Below, piece by piece: positions 6,623 through 11,896 of a DNA stretch of 11,896 nt. Within the stretch, counting starts at the first letter, position 1. Each line of letters opens with the position of its first letter. The position numbers and the translations under genes were made by a program. Source of the stretch: an uncultured Oscillospiraceae bacterium (GTDB lineage: Bacteria > Bacillota > Clostridia > Oscillospirales > Acutalibacteraceae); contig CABSLQ010000080.1 in assembly GCA_902478605.1 (NCBI GenBank), positions 1 to 11,896 on the forward strand, read 5' to 3'. The notes below the pieces were generated by a model that was not told the origin of the DNA, searched no databases, and saw only the letters and a list, made by a program, of their open reading frames with translations.

Positions 6623-7360
6623 TCAGTTATAAAAGATCCGATCCTTATACCGGCGGAAAATCTCCTGATTATGTTCGTCGCCGCCGTCAAGGTTGGCGCT
6701 GAGAAAAACAGGGGGAACGACGCCCTGGGCGAGAAGGCGGCCCACCGTCTCGATGACCACCCCGTTGAGCAGCGCCGCGCCGCAGGCCGTGGAGGTGGGG
6801 CCAATCGCTTCGGGAAGTCCCTCCAGCCGGATGGCCGCGTCCCCCACGTCTCCCTTGTTGTCCAGTACGAGGTCGCATACCTCGAACAGCCGCTTGCCGC
6901 TCGGATGGCGGGAAGAAACGGCGGAGGAATAGGCAATATTGGTGATCGCAATGGTGAAAACGCCGCGCGCCTTCGCTTCGAGCGCCATTTCCACCGGTAC
7001 GTTGTTGCGCCCCGACACCGAATGGATAAGCAGCACGTCGCCTGCCTTCAGGCGGTTCTGCTCGACCAGAATCTTGCCCAGCCCGTCCAGCCGCTCAAGC
7101 TGGCTTGTCAGGGTGATGGGGCGGGTGTTGAGCATGAAACCGGGGAAAAAGATGGGGTTGAGCACTGCCAGGCCGCCCGTGCGGTAGAACACCTCTTCCG
7201 CCAGGATGCCCGCATGGGAACAGCCGAACAGATACAGGCTGCCCCCGTCGATTACGGCTTGGCACAGCCGATCGGCGGCGGCCGAAATGGCCGGTGTCTG
7301 TTCCTGCCAGGCGCGGCGAATGGTATTCTGCACAATCTCGATGTAACCGTCTGCGTACAT
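6623..7360 (-). CDS. SIS-domain sugar isomerase-like protein 1
   Basis: First gene of the minus-strand operon, a predicted cytoplasmic phosphosugar isomerase or lyase of the SIS (UPF0309-like) family. Two in-frame ATGs lie 6 nt apart. ATG 7360 is chosen since AGGAGG (7374-7369) is 8 nt away, against 2 nt for ATG 7366. The product has 245 aa.

The first SIS motif is LYLFGCSHAGILAEEVFYR (42-60), the second IHSVSGRNNVPVEMALEAK (112-130). They are followed by SRHPSGKRLFEVCDLVLDN (150-168) and GDVGDA (170-175). These keep the Ser/His residues expected for phosphosugar binding, so this copy looks the more catalytically normal of the two. The region 185-210 is a hydrophobic helix of the fold and probably not a membrane segment.

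The stop is 14 bp from the kinase start. Transcription probably begins from the promoter at 7409-7437 under control of the divergent AraC-type regulator. Confidence 0.85.
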   Translation of the reverse strand: MYADGYIEIVQNTIRRAWQEQTPAISAAADRLCQAVIDGGSLYLFGCSHAGILAEEVFYRTGGLAVLNPIFFPGFMLNTRPITLTSQLERLDGLGKILVEQNRLKAGDVLLIHSVSGRNNVPVEMALEAKARGVFTIAITNIAYSSAVSSRHPSGKRLFEVCDLVLDNKGDVGDAAIRLEGLPEAIGPTSTACGAALLNGVVIETVGRLLAQGVVPPVFLSANLDGGDEHNQEIFRRYKDRIFYN

Positions 7361-7408
7361 GTACATGGCCTCCTTATCCTATGATGGCTCCTGCCCGGAA
7401 ACAATTTC

Positions 7409-7437
7409 ATCCTACACTCTTGCGGGCGGCAGCACAA
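7409..7437 (-). promoter_or_regulatory. Promoter of the SIS-kinase-SIS operon
   Basis: On the minus strand, TTGTGC (7437-7432), a 17-bp spacer, then TAGGAT (7414-7409). The leader to ATG 7360 would be about 42 nt and contains the AAGGAGG site. It overlaps, in the opposite direction, the promoter of the regulator gene. Confidence 0.55.
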
Positions 7438-7448
7438 TGATGTAAGAT
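7420..7448 (+). promoter_or_regulatory. Promoter of the AraC-family regulator
   Basis: TTGCGG (7420-7425), a 17-bp spacer, then TAAGAT (7443-7448). It faces and overlaps the operon promoter on the other strand. The leader to ATG 7489 would be about 34 nt. ATCCT elements at 7376, 7409 and 7455 are the only repeated words seen in the gap, and their spacing (33 and 46 bp) does not make a convincing regulator site. Confidence 0.6.
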
Positions 7449-7488
7449 GTTCATATCCTGATGTTTTCTGCTCAAAGAGGTGGGGAAA

Positions 7489-8283
7489 ATGCTCCGGATG
7501 GTTCACTGGATCGCCGATTTCATCCACGAGCCGGGCTATCGGATCGATCGGCCCGCGGGACTGGACACCGCCGTCCTGCTTTTGTTTCACCAGCCGGTGC
7601 TTATCCGGCAGGGGGACGATATGATGGAGACGCCCGCACAGGCCGGTATCCTGTATGAAAGAGGCGTGCCGCAGCTATACTACAAGGAGGACGGCCCCTA
7701 TTCCCACGACGGCGTGTTTTTTGACGGGGAAGAGGCGGACGATTTTCTGCACCGGCTTGGATTGCCGCTCAACCGGGTATTCATACCGCCGGATCCGGGG
7801 GCGGTATCGGCGGCAATCCGGGACATCGGGGCGGAATTCATCCAGCAGGAGGCCCACACACCGGAAATACTGGACTGCCGGCTGCGCCTGCTGCTGTACC
7901 AGCTGGCGGACGGCCTGCAGCATGCTTCCCGCCCGTTTCACAGCGAATACGCCCGGTTCCAGCAGGTGCGGCGCGAGGTGTTCCGTCAGCCGCAGCACGC
8001 CTGGAGCGTGGCGGCGGTGTGCCGGGAGCTGCATCTCAGCGAGTCCCGGTTTCAGCATTTGTACAAGCGCTTTTTCGGGAACTCGTTCATGCAGGACGTG
8101 ATCCGCGGACGGCTCGAATACGCCCAGCAGCTGCTGCGCGGCAGCGATATGGGCATTGCCGCGGTGGCGGCCGCGTGCGGCTATGCCAGCCCGGAGCATT
8201 TCATGCGGCAGTTTAAGCAGGTGACCGGTCTGCCGCCGGGACGGTACCGGCAGGCGCATGTCCCCGGGCCGTCTGGTATGTAA
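7489..8283 (+). CDS. AraC-family transcriptional regulator
   Basis: Predicted DNA-binding regulator of the divergent SIS-kinase-SIS operon. ATG 7489 is chosen because AGAGGTGG (7476-7483) lies 5-8 nt upstream; an upstream in-frame GTG at 7480 overlaps that site. The product has 264 aa.

The N-terminal part (about 25-80) has alternating hydrophobic strands and an FHQP...YYKEDGPYSHDGVFF layout, consistent with a cupin-type ligand-binding domain. The C-terminal part has two AraC helix-turn-helix units: WSVAAVCRELHLSESRF (172-188) and MGIAAVAAACGYASPEHF (221-238). The family hallmark FKQVTGLPPGRYR (242-254) follows.

The gene faces the operon across 128 bp with overlapping promoters. It probably acts as an inducer-dependent activator, perhaps with autoregulation, but this is inferred from context. 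The effector is unknown; a sugar or amino sugar is likely. Confidence 0.9.
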   Translation: MLRMVHWIADFIHEPGYRIDRPAGLDTAVLLLFHQPVLIRQGDDMMETPAQAGILYERGVPQLYYKEDGPYSHDGVFFDGEEADDFLHRLGLPLNRVFIPPDPGAVSAAIRDIGAEFIQQEAHTPEILDCRLRLLLYQLADGLQHASRPFHSEYARFQQVRREVFRQPQHAWSVAAVCRELHLSESRFQHLYKRFFGNSFMQDVIRGRLEYAQQLLRGSDMGIAAVAAACGYASPEHFMRQFKQVTGLPPGRYRQAHVPGPSGM

Positions 8284-8303
8284 CCGGTTTTGGACGGAAA
8301 AAA

Positions 8304-8354
8304 ACCGCTGCCGGACGGAGTGAACCGAACGATAGCGGTATTTTCCGGCAGCGG
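8304..8354. terminator. Inverted repeat after the regulator gene, probable terminator
   Basis: CCGCTGCCGGA (8305-8315) pairs perfectly with TCCGGCAGCGG (8344-8354). A competing fold pairs ACCGCT (8304-8309) with AGCGGT (8334-8339) and is followed by ATTTT. For plus-strand transcripts leaving the regulator gene the second fold resembles a weak terminator. On the minus strand the long repeat is followed directly by a run of T (complement of the A run ending at 8303), a better terminator geometry. It lies 20 bp after the regulator's stop codon. Confidence 0.5.
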
Positions 8355-8463
8355 CTACTGCAAACGCAAAATGGTTGTATCCGTCGCCAACACTAGATTG
8401 CCCGTCCCGCGGCCGATTATACGGCAGATAAAAAAGTTTGCCGAACAAATTTTGCCAGTGCGC

Positions 8464-8495
8464 TTGCAATTTGTCCGGCGGTGTGGTAGTATACT
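8464..8495 (+). promoter_or_regulatory. Promoter of secG
   Basis: TTGCAA (8464-8469) is followed after 17 bp by TAGTAT (8487-8492) with an extended -10 TG at 8484-8485. A shifted reading uses TATACT (8490-8495) with a 20-bp gap. The -10 region sits in the 10-bp palindrome TAGTATACTA. About 35-40 nt of leader precede ATG 8537. Confidence 0.6.
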
Positions 8496-8536
8496 AAGGA
8501 ATGATATTGCGAAGACTATTTGGAGGGACATAGAGA

Positions 8537-8782
8537 ATGAGCGTTTGGGAAATCATCATCGGTGCTGTCCTGATCGTGTTTTCACTGCTGATCATCGCCG
8601 TGGTGCTGCTGCAGGAAGGCCGTCAGGCCAATTTGGGTGCCATCGCCGGCGCCGCCGATTCGTTTATGGAAAAAGGAAAAGCCCGCACGATGGATGCGCT
8701 GCTGTCCAAATGGACCAAGGTCATTGCCATTGTGTTTTTTGTGCTCGTGCTCGGCGGTATGCTGATCACGCAGTATCTTTGA
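8537..8782 (+). CDS. secG: Preprotein translocase subunit SecG
   Basis: Small accessory subunit of the SecYEG protein-conducting channel in the cytoplasmic membrane. It has 81 aa, the normal size for Firmicutes. Two membrane segments are visible, at residues 5-25 and 60-78. They are joined by a cytoplasmic loop with the family motif LLQEGRQANLGAIAG (24-38), equivalent to the usual LQxGKGxGLxGAIxG. The loop then runs through FMEKGKARTMDALL, where the charged part precedes the second helix.

GGAGG (8522-8526) lies 10 nt before ATG. It has its own promoter and is followed by a strong terminator. The order secG-rnr is common in Firmicutes and supports the call. Confidence 0.93.
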   Translation: MSVWEIIIGAVLIVFSLLIIAVVLLQEGRQANLGAIAGAADSFMEKGKARTMDALLSKWTKVIAIVFFVLVLGGMLITQYL

Positions 8783-8795
8783 CCATATCGATCCA

Positions 8796-8830
8796 ACGCC
8801 CTGCTCTCATACGGAGCAGGGCGTTTTTCT
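8796..8830 (+). terminator. Strong intrinsic terminator between secG and rnr
   Basis: ACGCCCTGCTC (8796-8806) pairs perfectly with GAGCAGGGCGT (8814-8824) around a 7-nt loop. The stem runs into TTTTTCT (8824-8830). The T run ends only about 8 nt before the rnr ribosome binding site at 8839. Confidence 0.92.
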
Positions 8831-8854
8831 ATCGGAATGGAGGTATGCTTTCCT

Positions 8855-10978
8855 ATGCAAGATATGAAGGAACGGGTACGGCGGCAGCTTCGGCGCGCCA
8901 AAAAACCGCTGTCGGCCGACATGCTGTTCACGCTGCTGCGGCTCAAGCGGTCGGAGCGGCCTCGTCTGCTGCTGCTGTTGCAGCGCATGGAACGGGAGGG
9001 CGAACTGCTTTGCACCAAAAAAGGCCGGTATAAGCTCGCACAGGGGGCCGGCTGCGTGCGCGGCCGGCTGCTCTCGCTGAACAAGGGGTTCGGCTTTGCC
9101 CGCCTGGAAGACAGCGAAGAGGACTGCTTCATCGCGGGACGGTATCTCGGGGAAGCGCTGCCGGGCGACGTGGTGGCGATCCGCCTGGGCGCCCAAGACG
9201 CACGCGGCACCCAGGGCGTGATCGAAAAAATCCTTGAGCCGGGCGGCCATCTGTATGCCGGCCGTTTGACGGCGGATAAGCGGGGCGGCCTGCTCATCGA
9301 AGCGGACAGCGGCTTTCGCTTTCCGCTGCCCGTACGCCGCTCTTCCGTTGGCGAAGCGCAGCCGGGGGATAAGGTGCGCTTTTCGGTCAAGCAGGGGCGG
9401 GACGGCGACTGGATAGCTAGTGTACGCACCGTGTACGGCCGGGCGGACAGCGCCAAAATCTGCGCCGATGCGATCGTGGACAGCCGGGGCATTCCGACGC
9501 GCTTTGCGGATGAGGCGCTGGAAGAGGCATCGCGGCTGAAGGCGGCCGGCATGGCGCCCGAGGAACTGGCGCAGAGGGAGGATCTGCGCGGGTGGAATAT
9601 TTTCACCATCGACGGGCGCGACGCCAAGGATCTCGACGACGCCGTATCCCTTGAAAAAGTGCCCGGGGGCGGCTGGCTGCTGGGGGTGCATATTGCGGAT
9701 GTGTCCCATTATGTCCGCGCCGAAACGGCGCTCGACGCGGCGGCGCAGGAACGCGGTACCTCGGTGTATTTTGCCGATCGGGTGATCCCCATGCTGCCTG
9801 AGGCACTGAGCAACGGCGCCTGCTCGCTGGGCGCCGGAGAGGACAAGCTGGCCTTTTCGGCGCTGATGCAGCTGGATGCGGCCGGTGCGTGCCAAAATCT
9901 GCGGCTGGTCAAGTCGGTGATCCGGTCCCGGGTCCGGGGCGTGTACAGCGAGGTCAATGCCCTGTTCGACGGCACGGCGGGGGAGGAGATTACCGCCAAA
10001 TATGCGCCGGTCCGCGAGTCGCTCGATGCCATGCGCGGCCTGGCGGCCCGCCTGCGCGAAGCAGCGGCACAGCGCGGCACCATGGATCTCATCAGCGTGG
10101 AAACGCAGTTTGTCCTCGACGAAGAGGGAAAACCCGCCGCGCTGTTTCCCCGCACGGCGGGCGAGGCGGAGGGCATGATCGAGCAGTTCATGATCGCGGC
10201 CAACGTGGCGGTGGCGGCATTCGCACGGCGGCGGGGGATTCCCTTTGTCTATCGCGTGCATGAACCGCCCCATCCGGAGAAGATCGCCGATTTGATCGAT
10301 ATGACGCAGCGCCTGGGCTTTAAGACGCCGCTGAAGACCGAGGATGTGCCGCAGACGGCGCTGCGCGATCTGATGGAGGAGGCACGGGATACACCCTATG
10401 CCCGCCTTGTATCGGAACGGCTGCTGCGTGCGATGGCCAAGGCAAAATACAGCGATAACCCGCTGGGGCATTACGGCCTGGTGCTGCAGGATTACTGCCA
10501 TTTCACCTCGCCAATCCGGCGGTATCCCGATCTGGCCATTCACCGCATTTTGACCGATGTCCTGCAGCACACGCCTAAGGCCGCACTGTATGAACGGTAC
10601 GGGGCGTTCGTGCGCGCGGCAGCGGATCGGTCCTCCGCCTGCGAAGTGCGCGCCATGACGGCGGAACGCGACTGCGAGGCCTGCTATAAGGCGGAATACA
10701 TGCAGGCATATCTGGGACAGACCTTCCCCGGCGTGATTGTGTCGGTGTCGGATTTCGGCCTGTTTGTGGAGCTGGAGAACACGGTGACCGGCCTGCTGCG
10801 CGCCGAAGCGCTGCCCGATCCGGTCCTGCGGTTTGACGGCGCCGCCTCGCTCGTCGATGCGGCAGGGCGGCTCCGCTATACCATCGGACAGGCGGTAGAA
10901 GTGCTGGTGGCGGCCTGCGATGTGTCGATGGGACGTGTCACGTTTGCACTGCCCGCCGAGAAAATGGATCTCCCGTGA
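8855..10978 (+). CDS. rnr: Ribonuclease R (3'-5' exoribonuclease)
   Basis: Processive 3'-5' exoribonuclease of the RNase II/RNB family that degrades structured RNA and takes part in rRNA and mRNA quality control in the cytoplasm. ATG 8855 is chosen because GGAGGT (8839-8844) is 10 nt upstream; an in-frame ATG at 8837 precedes that site. The product has 707 aa, typical of Firmicutes RNase R.

Order of domains: N-terminal winged helix (about 1-65), cold-shock/OB domains (about 66-200, with GFGFARL at 78-84), then the RNB catalytic domain. The RNB active-site run IDGRDAKDLDDAVS (252-265) carries the four metal-binding aspartates at 253, 259, 261 and 262. Other RNB motifs are HIADVSHYV (279-287), YRVHEPP (466-472) and FTSPIRRYPDLAIHR (550-564). 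A C-terminal S1 domain (622-699, GVIVSVSDFGLFVEL) follows.

The long Lys-rich tail of the E. coli enzyme is absent. smpB, a frequent partner, does not follow. Confidence 0.96.
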   Translation: MQDMKERVRRQLRRAKKPLSADMLFTLLRLKRSERPRLLLLLQRMEREGELLCTKKGRYKLAQGAGCVRGRLLSLNKGFGFARLEDSEEDCFIAGRYLGEALPGDVVAIRLGAQDARGTQGVIEKILEPGGHLYAGRLTADKRGGLLIEADSGFRFPLPVRRSSVGEAQPGDKVRFSVKQGRDGDWIASVRTVYGRADSAKICADAIVDSRGIPTRFADEALEEASRLKAAGMAPEELAQREDLRGWNIFTIDGRDAKDLDDAVSLEKVPGGGWLLGVHIADVSHYVRAETALDAAAQERGTSVYFADRVIPMLPEALSNGACSLGAGEDKLAFSALMQLDAAGACQNLRLVKSVIRSRVRGVYSEVNALFDGTAGEEITAKYAPVRESLDAMRGLAARLREAAAQRGTMDLISVETQFVLDEEGKPAALFPRTAGEAEGMIEQFMIAANVAVAAFARRRGIPFVYRVHEPPHPEKIADLIDMTQRLGFKTPLKTEDVPQTALRDLMEEARDTPYARLVSERLLRAMAKAKYSDNPLGHYGLVLQDYCHFTSPIRRYPDLAIHRILTDVLQHTPKAALYERYGAFVRAAADRSSACEVRAMTAERDCEACYKAEYMQAYLGQTFPGVIVSVSDFGLFVELENTVTGLLRAEALPDPVLRFDGAASLVDAAGRLRYTIGQAVEVLVAACDVSMGRVTFALPAEKMDLP

Positions 10979-10990
10979 TTAATACGGTCT

Positions 10991-11034
10991 ATCCTGCCAA
11001 TACTCCGCATAAGAATAAACAGGAAGGGCAGGAT
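10991..11034 (+). other. Stem-loop covering the ribosome binding site of the DUF2508 gene
   Basis: ATCCTGCC (10991-10998) is the exact reverse complement of GGCAGGAT (11027-11034) with a 28-nt loop. The right arm contains the GGCAGG part of the ribosome binding region and ends 4 nt before ATG 11039; AGGAAGG (11021-11027) lies mostly in the loop. It has no T tail, so it is not a terminator. It may modulate translation or mark an mRNA processing site. Confidence 0.4.
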
Positions 11035-11038
11035 TTCC

Positions 11039-11296
11039 ATGGAAAGTGTTTTGAAAAAGGCGATCCTCCGCAATACGGAACCGGAAGACGACCTTCTCAC
11101 GGCGATCCGTCAGGTGTGCGGGCAGATCGATCGCGTGCAGGCCCGCTTTGAAATGGAAGCGGACAGCGATCTCATCGACGCCTGCATCTACGAGCTGGAA
11201 GCCCTGCGTGCGCGGTATCGGTATCTGCTGCGGCAGGCACGGCAGCAGGGACTGACCGCCCCGCAGGGAACGCCTCTCTGGGGTGAGAAAGCCTGA
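11039..11296 (+). CDS. DUF2508 (YaaL-like) family protein
   Basis: Small cytoplasmic protein of 85 aa whose function is not known. The family assignment rests on the core DLIDACIYELEALRARYRYLL (44-64), followed by RQAR. It is preceded by DDLLTAIRQVCGQIDRVQARF (17-37), which together look like two antiparallel helices. The same arrangement occurs in YaaL of Bacillus subtilis, which sits directly before bofA, as here.

AGGAAGG (11021-11027) and GGCAGGA (11027-11033) provide ribosome binding 5-11 nt before ATG. It starts 60 bp after rnr with no terminator between, so it is probably read from the rnr transcript. The C-terminal tail (70-85) is poorly ordered and ends WGEKA. Confidence 0.82.
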   Translation: MESVLKKAILRNTEPEDDLLTAIRQVCGQIDRVQARFEMEADSDLIDACIYELEALRARYRYLLRQARQQGLTAPQGTPLWGEKA

Positions 11297-11310
11297 CCCT
11301 TCGGATACGG

Positions 11311-11340
11311 TCCTCTGCCCCCCTGAACCGGCGCAGAGGA
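11311..11340 (+). other. Intergenic stem-loop upstream of bofA
   Basis: TCCTCTGC (11311-11318) pairs perfectly with GCAGAGGA (11333-11340) around 14 nt. It ends a few nucleotides before the purine-rich bofA ribosome binding site (about 11346-11354). It is followed by A, not T, so it is not a plus-strand terminator. Confidence 0.4.
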
Positions 11341-11361
11341 AAAGAAGGGAGAGGCGAAAAA

Positions 11362-11631
11362 TTGAGCCTGGGTTTAACCATCACGGCGGGAATCGTGGGG
11401 GCGGTCATCACGCTGGCCGTCATCATCGCCCTGTTTCGTTCGGGAAAGCCGGTGCGGGGTCTGGTAGGCAGCAGCGCGCAGGGCATCTGTGCGCTGGCCG
11501 CCGTCAATGTGGCAGGCGCCTTCACCGGCGTGTCCCTGGGGCTGAATATGCTCACGGGACTCACCTGCGTGGTGCTGGGGATCCCCGGCGTGGCAGCGCT
11601 GCTGTTTCTTAAGCTGATATTCAACGGGTGA
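11362..11631 (+). CDS. bofA: BofA-family protein (pro-sigma-K processing inhibitor family)
   Basis: Integral membrane protein of 89 aa. In Bacillus subtilis, BofA helps hold the SpoIVFB protease inactive in the mother-cell-derived membrane of the forespore until pro-sigma-K is processed. In many Clostridia the family role is less clear.

The start is TTG 11362, with GGAGAGG (about 11348-11354) 7 nt upstream. Hydrophobic segments lie at residues 4-25, about 38-56 and 66-86. The conserved C-terminal part reads NMLTGLTCVVLGIPGVAALL (62-81), matching the family pattern NxxTxxxxGxLGxPGxxLL. Asn49 and Asn62 fit conserved polar positions.

It lies 65 bp after the DUF2508 gene and is closed by a terminator, so it is the last gene of an rnr-DUF2508-bofA run. 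It points to a spore-forming lineage but does not prove sporulation. Confidence 0.85.
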   Translation: MSLGLTITAGIVGAVITLAVIIALFRSGKPVRGLVGSSAQGICALAAVNVAGAFTGVSLGLNMLTGLTCVVLGIPGVAALLFLKLIFNG

Positions 11632-11633
11632 CG

Positions 11634-11671
11634 CAAAACCTCCTGCTGTGAACAGACAGCGGGAGGTTTTG
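11634..11671. terminator. Terminator after bofA
   Basis: CAAAACCTCC (11634-11643) pairs with GGAGGTTTTG (11662-11671). The stem continues through a T-G pair and GCTGT/ACAGC to a 6-nt loop, about 16 pairs in all. The T run is inside the right arm, and the A run in the left arm lets it work on the minus strand too. Confidence 0.85.
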
Positions 11672-11674
11672 TGC

Positions 11675-11896
11675 ATGGATCCCGTCTCTGCTTTTACCGG
11701 TGCGGCCAGTCAGAACGGATATCGGATAAAAAGTGTATCAAAATGTGCATATTTTGTATTGCAATAGCCATGGATTTGCCGGCCGCATTCTGTATAATAA
11801 AGGAAGAAAAGCCCCGTGCCGCGGCTTGCGGCTGCGCGAAAAAAGTCCAATGGTAATAAGTCAAGAGGGTGATAAAAGAAAATACTAAGCGAAACA
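11675..11896 (+). other. Non-coding tail: probable promoter and leader of a gene beyond the window
   Basis: No convincing complete gene is seen. The stretch is AT-richer than the rest. It has an imperfect palindrome AAAATGTGCATATTTT (11740-11755) and a perfect TATAAT at 11793-11798 with only a poor -35 (ATGGAT at 11770-11775, 17 bp). A GC-rich hairpin GCCGC/GCGGC (11818-11832) and a good Shine-Dalgarno AGAGGGTGAT (11864-11873) follow. No ATG, GTG or TTG lies at a normal distance after it. GTG 11869 is open to the end but overlaps the site itself. Confidence 0.4.

Noticed and set aside
7355..7364. 10-bp palindrome GTACATGTAC at the SIS protein 1 start
   Set aside because: It arises from the doubled ATG-TAC start region and lies inside the coding start, so an operator role is not supported.
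6518..7384. 288-residue plus-strand frame opposite SIS protein 1 and the kinase start
   Set aside because: Spans two real minus-strand genes and their junction, with no family motif.
7376..7459. Three ATCCT elements as AraC binding repeats
   Set aside because: The words are short and spaced 33 and 46 bp apart, not a multiple of a helical turn in a consistent way; chance cannot be excluded.
8807..10570. 587-residue open frame antisense to rnr
   Set aside because: Same cause; its low-complexity His/Arg/Gln-rich composition is typical of antisense shadows, while the plus strand encodes a full RNase R.
11671..11856. 61-residue cysteine-containing frame starting at GTG 11671
   Set aside because: Its start lies in the bofA terminator stem, it has no ribosome site, and it runs through the TATAAT region.

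Overview
The window looks like a chromosomal segment of a GC-rich Firmicute, probably a Clostridia member of the Oscillospiraceae/Ruminococcaceae type. The reasons are strong AGGAGG ribosome binding sites, sigma-A-type promoters, U-tailed hairpin terminators, a secG-rnr pair, and a DUF2508-bofA pair, which is typical of endospore-forming lineages. The taxonomic placement is inference.

Left part (1-4883). A tRNA-Asp(GTC) gene lies on the minus strand behind a perfect TTGACA-17-TATAAT promoter. Divergent from it is a small gene for a 48-residue, highly acidic protein. Its promoter is overlaid by a 20-bp inverted repeat that looks like an operator. A second promoter then drives two adjacent genes for a divergent type IIA topoisomerase: subunit B (GHKL ATPase plus TOPRIM) and subunit A (catalytic tyrosine plus a degenerate beta-pinwheel). 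They look more like a ParE/ParC topoisomerase IV pair than a gyrase. Several motifs that are normally near-invariant are altered, including the positions that usually contact quinolones and aminocoumarins. The operon ends in a double terminator.

Middle part (4908-8283). A tight three-gene minus-strand operon encodes SIS-domain protein 1, a BadF/NAGK-type sugar kinase and SIS-domain protein 2. An AraC-family regulator is read divergently from it. The two promoters overlap face to face in a 128-bp gap. The set looks like a small amino-sugar or sugar-phosphate catabolic module whose substrate is unknown and whose transporter is not in the window.

Right part (8284-11896). secG has its own promoter and a strong terminator, followed at once by the ribosome binding site of rnr (RNase R). 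rnr is followed by a DUF2508 gene and bofA, each preceded by an intergenic stem-loop, and a terminator closes the run. The last 220 bases hold no convincing complete gene. They carry a TATAAT box, a GC-rich hairpin and a good Shine-Dalgarno sequence, and are probably the leader of a gene that starts outside the window.

No CRISPR array, insertion sequence or phage gene was seen. The most interesting points are the unusual topoisomerase active and drug-contact sites, the operator-like palindrome in front of the small acidic protein, and the SIS-kinase-SIS operon with its odd active-site residues.
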